Position numbers and translations under genes: made by a program. A stretch of DNA of 43,405 bases, from contig NZ_JARWPM010000449.1 in assembly GCF_029869215.1 (NCBI RefSeq), forward strand, positions 1 through 43,405, in the 5' to 3' direction. The notes beneath the pieces are model-generated. The model was not told the origin of the DNA and searched no databases. It saw only the letters and a list, made by a program, of their open reading frames with translations. Position 1 is the stretch's first letter. Each line of letters opens with the position of its first letter. This document shows positions 17,119 through 24,540 of this stretch, piece after piece. The stretch comes from Nocardia carnea (GTDB lineage Bacteria > Actinomycetota > Actinomycetes > Mycobacteriales > Mycobacteriaceae).

Positions 17119-18066
17119 TCACGACAGCAGCAGGCAGGCTCCCACCGAGGAGAGCGTGACAAATGCGAGTGAAGCCAGCGCGGGGACCGTGACGACAGTG
17201 ATTGCTGCCGACAAGCAGGCAAACCTCGGGAACCGGCGGGGTACATCGAAGGCCAGGCTCTCCAGGCGCACTGCCGTGTCGTCGCCTGCCCGCAGGCTCC
17301 ATTCCGGTGCCAGCGGTGTTCCGGCGGAAGTGACCGCCGCCAGCGCCGAGCGCACCACCGCGGGGCTCGTCGCCCGAGCGGCGTGGTGATCGGCGAGCAG
17401 CTCGAGAAGGGTCCGGACCGCGCGGGGCGCACGACGGAAGAGAGGCACAAACGGCAGAGCCGTCGCCAGCACGTCGCAGAACGCCGCGATTCGATGGTGA
17501 TGCCCGCGCAGGTGGGCTCGTTCGTGTGCCAGAACGGCGTCGCGTTCACGATGTGTCAGCATCGATGAGAGCCCGTCGGTGGCGACGACGAAACCCGGGC
17601 GGCCGCCGACCGCGTAGGCCAGGGGCACCGCGTGGTCGAGCCACATGACGTCGCTTTCACTACGGCGACGAGCGACGACCGACAATGTGTCGCGGTGTCG
17701 TTGCTGCACCCGCTGCCGGACAGCGCGGTGTCGCCGTGAGAACACCACGGCTCGCGCGGTCAACGCCATTGCCGCACACGTAGTGACGATCGTCATCACA
17801 TCCGAAACCCACGGCCGAGTGGTGTGGTGAAATGCCGACAGACATCGCAGCACCGCGTCGACAGCGGCCTCGGCCGGGGGATGCTCCGGTCCCAGCAACA
17901 TCAGGACGGCCGAACCGGTGAACAACAGCACCGCGCCGATACTGGTCAACCAGGCCACCAGCACGACCGCCGGTCGCGTCACCGCCAGGCGCGTCGATTC
18001 GAGCACCCGTGGCATGACGGTGGCGATCAGCGCGGCGGCGACCAGCAACAAGAGTGCGAGACTCAC
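17119..18066 (-). CDS. M56-family membrane metalloprotease (BlaR1-like, no sensor domain)
   Basis: A 315-residue membrane peptidase. Hydrophobic segments flank a zinc-protease motif HERAH (residues 181-185, in VLAHERAHLRGHHH), the HExxH of family M56. In BlaR1/MecR1 such a domain cleaves or triggers cleavage of the paired BlaI repressor. Here there is no C-terminal penicillin-binding sensor domain: the protein ends shortly after the last helix. The inducing signal must therefore come from something else. The GTG start overlaps the blaI stop by 4 nt (GTGA), so the two are translationally coupled. Length matches other sensorless actinomycete BlaR-like proteins. Confidence 0.86.
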   Translation of the reverse strand: MSLALLLLVAAALIATVMPRVLESTRLAVTRPAVVLVAWLTSIGAVLLFTGSAVLMLLGPEHPPAEAAVDAVLRCLSAFHHTTRPWVSDVMTIVTTCAAMALTARAVVFSRRHRAVRQRVQQRHRDTLSVVARRRSESDVMWLDHAVPLAYAVGGRPGFVVATDGLSSMLTHRERDAVLAHERAHLRGHHHRIAAFCDVLATALPFVPLFRRAPRAVRTLLELLADHHAARATSPAVVRSALAAVTSAGTPLAPEWSLRAGDDTAVRLESLAFDVPRRFPRFACLSAAITVVTVPALASLAFVTLSSVGACLLLS

Positions 18067-18422
18067 CGGCGACGGCCCTTGCGAAGCCCTTTGCGCAATG
18101 CCTGCTCCTCGTGCTCGGTGACCGTACCCGCGAAGTGCAGCAGGACCGCGGCGGGATCGTTGCTGCCGTCGAGCAGCTCACGCAGGGCCAGCGAAGTCGC
18201 CTCCGCGCGGCTGTTGCGCGGGGAGTAATAATAGGCCCGGCTCCGTTTTTCCCGGGTCACCCACCCCTTCTCATACAGGTGGGTAACGACGGTCAATATG
18301 GTCGTGTACGCGAGTTGCTTACGCCTCGCGAGCACCTCGACCAGGTCGTGGACCGACATCGCATCCGGGGCGTCCCAGAGGATCTCCATCACTTCGGCCT
18401 CGAGACCGCCGAGCCCGTACAT
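18063..18422 (-). CDS. BlaI/MecI/CopY-family transcriptional repressor
   Basis: A 119-residue winged-helix repressor (MYGLGGLEAEVMEILWDAPDAMSVHDLVEVLARR) with the family's recognition-helix region AYTTILTVVTHLYEKGWVTREKRSRAYYYSP and a C-terminal dimerisation segment. It has no cysteine at all. It therefore lacks the CxC copper site of CopY and is probably not a direct metal sensor; release would need cleavage by the adjacent M56 protease. ATG 18422 follows AAAGGGAAGG. The gene starts 38 nt after the M23 peptidase gene and has no ACTA-N7-TAGT box of its own. It is probably expressed from the boxed promoter at 19454, which would give autoregulation. Confidence 0.9.
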   Translation of the reverse strand: MYGLGGLEAEVMEILWDAPDAMSVHDLVEVLARRKQLAYTTILTVVTHLYEKGWVTREKRSRAYYYSPRNSRAEATSLALRELLDGSNDPAAVLLHFAGTVTEHEEQALRKGLRKGRRR

Positions 18423-18460
18423 GACCTTCCCTTTCTGCGACCCAATGTCCACAGCGATGA

Positions 18461-19405
18461 TTACATATCGACACCGCGGGCACGCAGCCATGCCAGCGGG
18501 TCGGACTGACCTCCGTCCGGGTTCCACACCTCGTAATGGAGATGCGGGCCTGTCGACTGGCCACGGTTGCCCACCGTGGCGATTGTCTCTCCGGCGCGTA
18601 CGCGCTGTCCGGCACCGACGAATATCTCGTTCATATGCCCGTACACACCGATCGTGCCATCGTCCTGCTGTACCCGGATCCAGAGGCCGAACCCCTGAGC
18701 GGGCCCCGCCTCGAGCACGGTGCCGTCGGTGACGGCGACGATCGGCGTACCGATGGCATTGGCGATATCCAGACCATTGTGATTAGTGCCCCACCGGGGC
18801 CCGAAACTCGAGGTCAGCGTGCCACTCACCGGGGCCAGCGTCCGCGGACGACGCGCTTCGGCCTCGCGTTCGGCTTGCTTGATGAGACGGTCGCGCGCCC
18901 GCGCCAGCTGATCCGCCCACTCGGCCATCCGCGGCGCCGCGGGCATCTCGAGCAGCAGCGCAGCTCCGCCCCCATTGTCGGCCGATGCCACATCGTCATC
19001 GCCGTCCACTATGCGATTGTGACCGTGGTTCTTACCGGACCCGGCATGCGCGGTCGACGTTCCGCCGGCCAGGATCGCACCGGCCGCCACCGACGCGAGC
19101 ACCACCTGAACCGTGGAACGCGAGGGCGCGCGGTGACGGCTCGCCCGATTCCTTCCGGATCGCGGAGGGTGTTGCTTTCCGGCGTTGCCCGACTGGATGT
19201 CGCGTGCCTTTCCCCAGCGCTCCACAGCAGAGGCGGTACGCGGCACAGGCTGGGTCGTGTCGAGTTCGGTTCCCGCTCGGCAGCGATGCCCCCGTTCGTC
19301 CGAGATCACCGGCCACCATGCTTGCCCGGCCGGGCGTGCCTCCGCCGCAGGCAATTGCAGGCGAGATACCGGGACCGGCAACTCGGTTTTGCGATGTCGC
19401 GCCAA
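18461..19405 (-). CDS. Secreted M23-family (LytM) peptidoglycan endopeptidase
   Basis: A 314-residue protein with a long basic N-terminus, a membrane/signal segment (VQVVLASVAAGAILAGGTSTAHA, ending in an AHA cleavage site), a helical linker and a C-terminal M23 domain. Zinc ligands appear in NHNGLDIA (His, Asp) and GPHLHYEVWNP (HxH). All are present, so it should cleave peptidoglycan cross-links. TTG 19405 is chosen because GAAGGA lies 6 nt upstream and the protein then begins LARHRKTELPVPV. It is the first gene of the operon with blaI and the M56 protease, and its promoter carries a BlaI-type box 48 nt upstream of the start. This ties wall hydrolysis to the repressor circuit. Confidence 0.87.
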   Translation of the reverse strand: MARHRKTELPVPVSRLQLPAAEARPAGQAWWPVISDERGHRCRAGTELDTTQPVPRTASAVERWGKARDIQSGNAGKQHPPRSGRNRASRHRAPSRSTVQVVLASVAAGAILAGGTSTAHAGSGKNHGHNRIVDGDDDVASADNGGGAALLLEMPAAPRMAEWADQLARARDRLIKQAEREAEARRPRTLAPVSGTLTSSFGPRWGTNHNGLDIANAIGTPIVAVTDGTVLEAGPAQGFGLWIRVQQDDGTIGVYGHMNEIFVGAGQRVRAGETIATVGNRGQSTGPHLHYEVWNPDGGQSDPLAWLRARGVDM

Positions 19406-19453
19406 TCGAGTTCCTTCGTGCGTGGGCGGTAACCGGACAACAACGAAAATATT

Positions 19454-19468
19454 ACTATGCAGCATAGT
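19454..19468. promoter_or_regulatory. BlaI-type operator, site 4, M23-blaI-M56 / CDF divergent promoter
   Basis: ACTATGCAGCATAGT is a perfect palindrome around its central base and the best box in the window. On the minus strand it is followed by TAATAT, a plausible -10 for the M23-blaI operon. A half-site ACTATGTGACA at 19556-19566, 37 nt before the CDF gene, may extend control to that gene. Confidence 0.75.
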
Positions 19469-19592
19469 TTTATGCGCCGACGTCCACACGGCAAGCCAAG
19501 AGGAACATGCAGGACGGGACATCTTGACCGTACTCATCGTATATATGCGCATGTTACTATGTGACAATCTCGAAGCCTGAGGAGGCAACCTG

Positions 19593-20522
19593 ATGAGCGG
19601 GCACGACCACACTCACACCGCACCGGCCCCTGGAACCAGCGCATCCGCGCGATATATCCCGCGGCTGGCCATCGCGGCCGGTCTGGGAGCGGTAACGCTC
19701 GTGACCCAGGTGACAGTGGGGCTGTCGACTTCCTCGCTGGCCCTACTGTCGGATTCGGCGCATGTTTTCACCGACGTGTTCGGGATCGTCATGGCGTTGG
19801 CTGCGGTGCTGATCGCCCTTCGAGCAGCCTCTCGCCCCGACCGCACCTTCGGGTTGCACCGCGGTGAGGTGTTCGCGGCCCTACTGAACTCACTGCTGCT
19901 GTTCGGAGTCGCCGGATGGGTTCTCTACGAAGCGGTTTCGCGACTCGCCGCGCCTCCCGAGGTGCCGGGGTGGCCGGTCACGATCGTTGCCGTGATCGGG
20001 CTGGCCATGAATGTCGCCGCCTTCCTGGCCCTGCGGTCCGGCGCCGAGGAGAGCCTCAACGTGCGCGGCGCCTACCTCGAGGTGATGGCCGATATGCTCG
20101 GCTCGTTCGGGGTCCTGATCAGCGGCCTGCTCACCGTGCTTTTCGGGTGGCGCTACGCCGACCCCCTGATCGGCGTCGGCATCGCCTTGTTCGTTCTTCC
20201 ACGCGCGTTCACTCTGGGTAGGCGTGCGGTACGGATCCTGCTCCAGCATGCCCCCTCCGGGCTCGACGTACCCGCCGCCGTCAACGCACTCACCGAACTG
20301 CCCGGAGTCCATGAAGTGCACGATTTCCACGCCTGGACATTGACCAGCGGTATGGAAGTTGCCTCTGTACACCTGACCGTCGACACCGACGCCGATACCG
20401 CCGCGGTCCTCGCCGCATCTCGCGAAGTCTTCGAAAACCGGTTCGGGCTGTCCCACGTCACCGTCCAGATCGAGCCGGAGCGGGGAGCAGGTCGCTGCAC
20501 CGGCGAGAACCCGGCCTGGTGA
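19593..20522 (+). CDS. Cation diffusion facilitator (CDF) metal exporter
   Basis: A 309-residue inner-membrane exporter of divalent metal, usually Zn2+, Cd2+ or Co2+. The His-rich N-terminus (MSGHDHTHTA) precedes about six helices. The first metal site is HxxxD in SDSAHVFTDVFG. The second is ExxxD (YLEVMADMLGS) where the classical zinc form has HxxxD, a variation common in actinomycetes that may alter metal preference. The C-terminal cytoplasmic domain has HEVHDFHAWTLTSG. ATG 19593 follows GAGGAGG. It is divergent from the M23-blaI operon and converges on the CtaG gene 32 nt away. Confidence 0.92.
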   Translation: MSGHDHTHTAPAPGTSASARYIPRLAIAAGLGAVTLVTQVTVGLSTSSLALLSDSAHVFTDVFGIVMALAAVLIALRAASRPDRTFGLHRGEVFAALLNSLLLFGVAGWVLYEAVSRLAAPPEVPGWPVTIVAVIGLAMNVAAFLALRSGAEESLNVRGAYLEVMADMLGSFGVLISGLLTVLFGWRYADPLIGVGIALFVLPRAFTLGRRAVRILLQHAPSGLDVPAAVNALTELPGVHEVHDFHAWTLTSGMEVASVHLTVDTDADTAAVLAASREVFENRFGLSHVTVQIEPERGAGRCTGENPAW

Positions 20523-20554
20523 AGCCAGCAGCCGCGGCCGAGATCCACACCAGC

Positions 20555-21559
20555 TCACAGATTTTCGGCGCCGACGGGCGAGTGCCCCCGGCCGGTGACA
20601 TCGGCGGTGCTGCCAGGTACCGGGAGACCGTGTAAACCCCGAAGGTATGCGTTGTAGGCGCTCAACTCGTCGGTACCGTCGGGCCCCGCGGGTGGATACC
20701 GCTCGGCCAGTGCATTCTCCCGCAGCTCGTCGGTGTACCAACGTCTCGCGAAGAGGAGCACGATGACCAGCGCAATGGGTTCGCCGTAGGACCACGCCAG
20801 AGCACCGGCCGTCTGCTGGTCGTCCATCGGGTCCACGCCCCATTCCGGTGGCGGTGCCGCGAACAGTTCGACCATGGGCGAGGTGGCCATCATGAGAATG
20901 ACGCCGATGAAGACGTGCAGGGGCATCTCGACGAAGATGTCGAAGAAGCGGCCCAGGTTGGTCTGCCGCATGGGCAAGGGCCCGGTTGAAAGCACCGGGA
21001 CGATGAACAGCAAGCCCGTCGCCAGGAAGAACAATTGCAGGCCGAGGTGGCCGAGTGGACTTGTGCCCAGCCAGTCCAGCAGCGGAGTCAAATACAGCCC
21101 GTAGTAACTGAACAGGAAAAGCGGCACGGTGCACCCCGGGTGCAGTAGCACACGGGTCGCCCGGCTACGGAGCCCGGCGAGAGCGACCCCCAGCACTGAC
21201 CGGCCCCAGCCGCGGTGGGGGGTGGCACGCAGCAGAAGCACACCGGGGCAGCCGAGGACCCACAGTGGTGGGATCAGCATGGACAAGGTCAGGTGCTGGA
21301 TCATCCAGGCACTGAACAATCGATGGCCGTACCCGTCGATTGCCAGCCCGGTGACCGCGATGAGCACCAGGCATCCACACACGAAGCTGACGGTCCGCCA
21401 CCACGGCCATCGACGCCCCGCGCTACGTACCCGGTAAACCCCCGCCAGGTACAACGCGATGAGCCCCGTGCCCAGAATCGGCAGGACAGGGACGGAGTCC
21501 GGGTCCCACGCCAGGTACGACAGCCATGACGGCGGTGCTGCGGGAAGATTCAGACCCAT
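20555..21559 (-). CDS. Cytochrome c oxidase assembly protein, CtaG family
   Basis: A 334-residue membrane protein of the caa3-type CtaG family, involved in delivering copper to cytochrome c oxidase. About seven to eight hydrophobic segments are visible. Conserved-looking His and Met residues lie at the membrane face (WMIQHLTLSMLIPPLWVLG, FVEMPLHVFIGVILMMATSPM). It is the second CtaG-type protein of the window; the other is fused to CopD. ATG 21559 begins 61 nt after the DUF305 gene, so it is likely the last gene of the DUF3105-DUF305-CtaG operon under box site 5. The C-terminal 60 residues are hydrophilic. Confidence 0.88.
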   Translation of the reverse strand: MGLNLPAAPPSWLSYLAWDPDSVPVLPILGTGLIALYLAGVYRVRSAGRRWPWWRTVSFVCGCLVLIAVTGLAIDGYGHRLFSAWMIQHLTLSMLIPPLWVLGCPGVLLLRATPHRGWGRSVLGVALAGLRSRATRVLLHPGCTVPLFLFSYYGLYLTPLLDWLGTSPLGHLGLQLFFLATGLLFIVPVLSTGPLPMRQTNLGRFFDIFVEMPLHVFIGVILMMATSPMVELFAAPPPEWGVDPMDDQQTAGALAWSYGEPIALVIVLLFARRWYTDELRENALAERYPPAGPDGTDELSAYNAYLRGLHGLPVPGSTADVTGRGHSPVGAENL

Positions 21560-21620
21560 AGAAGATGATCACCGAGCATCGAGGTCGTTGGGCATGAACC
21601 GGCGCCGACCGATACGGCGC

Positions 21621-22319
21621 TCATCGGTGTGGCTGCTCGAGCGGCAGGGGCCCCAGATCGCGCATCGCGAGCAGTTGCCGGATCGAGTCCGACTCCGCGG
21701 TCTGCGTCTGGCCGATTCGGTCGGCGAACTCCGCCACCAACGCCGTCTCGGCGTTCACCCGCGCATAGTCGGCCATCGGCAGCCCACCTTCATGGTGGCG
21801 CAGCAGCAACCGCAGATACAGAGCGTCGAAGTCCGAGCCCGAGGTTTGGCGCAATGTGCGCAGCTCGTCCGGCGTAGCCATGCCGGGCATGGCCGATCCG
21901 TTCTGCCCCGGCATGGAGTGGCCGGCACCGGATCCCTGGTCCATCCATTGCATCGGCGCTTCGGCGTTGACCGCCGGCCGGTTCCACCACCGGAGCCAGC
22001 CCTGCATGGTGCCGATCTGGCTCTGCTGACTCGTGGCCACGTCGTAGGCCAGCGTGCGAACCTCCGGTGTCACCGAGCGAGCCAGAGCTATCCCCGACAT
22101 CTCCACGGCTTGTGCATGGTGCGCCGACATATCCTGCGCGAAACCCACATCCACCCGGCCGGGTTCGGGCACAGCCTGTTCCGACTGGTTCGTCAGCCGC
22201 CCGATCAGCACACCCGACAGGAGTGCGATGAGGACGGCGAGCACGACCAGCGTGGTAGAGCCCCCCAGCCCGCGACGGACCGTCGGCGCTGCCGCGTTCT
22301 CCGGATTCTCAGTTGCCAC
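21621..22319 (-). CDS. DUF305-family membrane-anchored protein with Met/His-rich insert
   Basis: A protein of about 232 residues with one N-terminal membrane anchor (TTLVVLAVLIALLSGVLIG) and an extracytoplasmic DUF305 domain. The domain has the typical paired motifs DVGFAQDMSAHHAQAVEM and LYLRLLLRHHEGGLPMADYA. Between them lies a Met/His/Gly segment (AGHSMPGQNGSAMPGM) that looks suited to binding Cu(I). DUF305 proteins are often found with copper genes but their biochemistry is not settled. The start is GTG 22319, or GTG 22328 three codons earlier. Both overlap the DUF3105 stop, giving coupled translation. Confidence 0.82.
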   Translation of the reverse strand: MATENPENAAAPTVRRGLGGSTTLVVLAVLIALLSGVLIGRLTNQSEQAVPEPGRVDVGFAQDMSAHHAQAVEMSGIALARSVTPEVRTLAYDVATSQQSQIGTMQGWLRWWNRPAVNAEAPMQWMDQGSGAGHSMPGQNGSAMPGMATPDELRTLRQTSGSDFDALYLRLLLRHHEGGLPMADYARVNAETALVAEFADRIGQTQTAESDSIRQLLAMRDLGPLPLEQPHR

Positions 22320-23085
22320 CGTTGCCACCCTGCGGCTCGTCCCCGGCCTGCCCCACCGGAACGGCGTCGGGACCCGGCGGCTCCGTTTCGGCCGGTGGCG
22401 GCTGATCGGGATCGAAACCTCCGGGAATCGTCGAGCAGCTGGCACCGGGCTCGGGGTGGGTATTCGGGTTCTGCCGTAGCGCGCTGACGAACCGGTCGAT
22501 CCGCTCGTCGGCAACCGAATCGACTGTGAGTTGCCTGCCCCAGGACTGCACCACCACGGGCGCGGACAGCGCGGGATGCGGCGACATCATCATGTACTGC
22601 TCCCCTTCGACCTTGCTGCTCAGCTCCTCGATATCTCCGGCGGACAACCGTTGTGGCGAGTAGGTGATCCACACAGCTCCGTGCTCGAGGGAATGGACGG
22701 CGTTCTCCGGCCGTAGCGGCTGGGAGTACACGACACCGGTGCAGGTTGCCCAGTACTGATCGTGCGGCCCGCCGAGTGGCGGCGTGATCTCATAGGCCAC
22801 GCGCTGCGGGCTCTGTACATGTTTGGCCGGCGGGTAGTCCACACGCAGGACACCATCGATGTTCACCGATGGGTCCGGGTTCTCCGCATCGGGGAGGAAG
22901 CGGGCACGCTCCGCACTACGTTGATAGTCGGGAACGAGGTCGATCGCCAGTACGGCGATCAGCGCGAGGACTACGGCACTGCCCGCTATCGACAGCCAGG
23001 GGAACTGCCGTGACCTGCCGAGTCCGCGAACCGCGCCGGGTCTGGTTTTCCCGCGGCTCGGTGGTGCGTCCCTACGTCGGGGCAT
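22309..23085 (-). CDS. DUF3105-family membrane-anchored protein
   Basis: A 258-residue protein with a basic N-terminus, one membrane helix (WLSIAGSAVVLALIAVLAIDL) and an extracytoplasmic DUF3105 domain. The family hallmark CTGVVYSQPLRPENAVHSLEHGAVWITY, with Cys, His, Glu and His, could form a metal site. A later stretch, GEQYMMMSPHP, adds methionines. DUF3105 and DUF305 genes commonly sit together, which supports a joint role, probably in copper handling; this is inference from context. ATG 23085 lies 43 nt from a BlaI-type box. It is the first gene of the DUF3105-DUF305-CtaG operon and is divergent from copC. Confidence 0.85.
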   Translation of the reverse strand: MPRRRDAPPSRGKTRPGAVRGLGRSRQFPWLSIAGSAVVLALIAVLAIDLVPDYQRSAERARFLPDAENPDPSVNIDGVLRVDYPPAKHVQSPQRVAYEITPPLGGPHDQYWATCTGVVYSQPLRPENAVHSLEHGAVWITYSPQRLSAGDIEELSSKVEGEQYMMMSPHPALSAPVVVQSWGRQLTVDSVADERIDRFVSALRQNPNTHPEPGASCSTIPGGFDPDQPPPAETEPPGPDAVPVGQAGDEPQGGNGGN

Positions 23086-23128
23086 CGGCCCTCCTGGAAG
23101 TCATCGCTACGAAACAGCCACGCGAAAT

Positions 23129-23143
23129 ACTACGCTACATAGT
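23129..23143. promoter_or_regulatory. BlaI-type operator, site 5, before the DUF3105 operon
   Basis: ACTACGCTACATAGT keeps ACTA-N7-TAGT. Read on the minus strand it continues as TAGTATTTCGCG, a likely -10 overlap toward the DUF3105 gene, whose start is 43 nt away. Confidence 0.68.
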
Positions 23144-23198
23144 TTTAAAGCGGTCCACTGAATGGTCACCCAAAGCATCGTGACGCCCCACAATAAAA

Positions 23199-23213
23199 AC
23201 TATTACGCATAGT
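23199..23213. promoter_or_regulatory. BlaI-type operator, site 6, before copC
   Basis: ACTATTACGCATAGT keeps the same geometry. On the + strand the right half reads into TAGTAATAGGG, and the copC start is 46 nt downstream. Sites 5 and 6 are 70 bp apart and serve opposite directions. Confidence 0.68.
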
Positions 23214-23259
23214 AATAGGGTGGTGCCCGGCCGAGCCCGAACCGGGAAGGATCGATGTT

Positions 23260-23802
23260 GTGAGACGTATTCTGCATTTCGTCATGCTGCTGACGGCGGC
23301 AGCGCTGTTGATGAGCCCAGGGGTTGCCACCGCGCACAGCTCCCTGGTGAGCTCCTCCCCCGCCGAGGGGGAATCGCTGACCGCCGCACCCGCCGAGGTC
23401 GAGCTGGTGTTCGATCAAGTCATCAATTCGTCGTTCCTGACCGTGGCGATCAGCGACCAGTCCGGTCGGCGGTTCGACGACGGCGCCCCGACAGCCGACG
23501 GAGAGCGGGTGCGCACGGGAATCGAGGGAACCTTGCCTCCGGGCTCCTACACCGCGGCCTACCGGGTGATCTCCGCTGATGGTCACCCCATCACAGGCTC
23601 GTATTCGTTCACGGTGACCGGCACGGCCGCTACGGCGGCCCCAGCAACTCCCGCACCGGCACCGTCGGCGGCAGCCGAGCAGCCGGAACCGGCGGACACC
23701 GGTGGGCCCTCCGCCGCCCTACTCGGCACGATCGTCGTGTTCGGCATTCTGGGCGTTGCCGGCTCGACCTGGATACTCCTCCGCTCACGGAAGAAGAGCT
23801 GA
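23260..23802 (+). CDS. copC: CopC-family copper-binding protein with C-terminal membrane anchor
   Basis: A 180-residue exported protein. The signal peptide (VRRILHFVMLLTAAALLMSPGVATA) is followed directly by mature HSSLVSSSPAEG. This places a His at the new N-terminus, as in CopC Cu(II) sites. A second site His is in VISADGHPITGSYSF. The beta-sandwich (about residues 26-120) is followed by a Pro/Ala linker and one C-terminal helix (LLGTIVVFGILGVAGSTWILL) that anchors it to the outer face of the membrane. GTG 23260 has GGGAAGGA upstream. It is alone on its strand, opposite the DUF3105 operon, with a BlaI-type box in its promoter. It probably hands copper to the CopD-CtaG fusion. Confidence 0.92.
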   Translation: MRRILHFVMLLTAAALLMSPGVATAHSSLVSSSPAEGESLTAAPAEVELVFDQVINSSFLTVAISDQSGRRFDDGAPTADGERVRTGIEGTLPPGSYTAAYRVISADGHPITGSYSFTVTGTAATAAPATPAPAPSAAAEQPEPADTGGPSAALLGTIVVFGILGVAGSTWILLRSRKKS

Positions 23803-24540
23803 CCGAGGCCATCCGGCCAGGCACCCAGTTGTGTCCATTTCGGCCACGTATCAGTTACCCCTGCCAGCACAGAATCGGTACTACTGGCGCACAACCGAAA
23901 AGGCTTCTAGGGTAGACAGATCGGGTGATTCGGGACACCACCCGCCCACGTGAGGGCGTCTCCGGTTCTTCACCGTCAGATGCACTCACCGGCATCCTCG
24001 GCACGCCGTTCCCACCCCCGGGGACAGTCCTTCGAAGGCTTCCGCACATCCAGCTACTGTGCCCACATGTCCCCCGATCGGGTTCCGCGACAAGGAATTA
24101 CCGGATCGCTTACCAAGCGCGGCAACCTGTCACCCACAGTTGGAGAGCGCCGCCGGACCGGCGACACCCAAGGTCGATCAAAGCGAGCAAGTCAGCGAAC
24201 GATAACCATTAGAAGCGGATCGCATACCGAGGCGCGGCCGTCGCGTATCCAGGCGGCGGTGGTACGAACCCTTGCGACCCCGAGTCGGCGGATCGCGCCG
24301 CGATCAATCGAACGACTCACCATCGGTTCACCGAAATTGCATCCGCGGCAACAGCTGTGGATACTCATGCCGACAATCGCCGAGCCACGTTCGTCACAGA
24401 GTCACTGCAGCCCGGTCAAGACCAAGCGCCCCAAGCTTCCGATACGAATCGCGGAGCCCGCCGGGCAATCACCTCTCCGGTGCGACCACCACCCGAACGC
24501 TTCCGGCACGACGCCGACAGAGATCGAAAGGGGTTTCGCC
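23803..24540. other. 738-bp intergenic region with no gene seen
   Basis: Frames are open here because of GC content, including one continuous with the downstream PLP enzyme, but they are arginine/serine-rich with no ribosome site or family resemblance. I see no ACTA-N7-TAGT box, CsoR-like palindrome or strong hairpin. A GAAAGGGG ribosome site at 24526-24533 belongs to the next gene. Confidence 0.5.

Noticed and set aside
19556..19566. ACTATGTGACA before the CDF gene as an eighth box
   Set aside because: Only the left half matches; the expected TAGT is ATCT. Kept as a half-site note under site 4.
23950..24540. N-terminal extension of the PLP enzyme
   Set aside because: The extension would place the Tat signal inside the protein, and a good ribosome site lies before ATG 24541.
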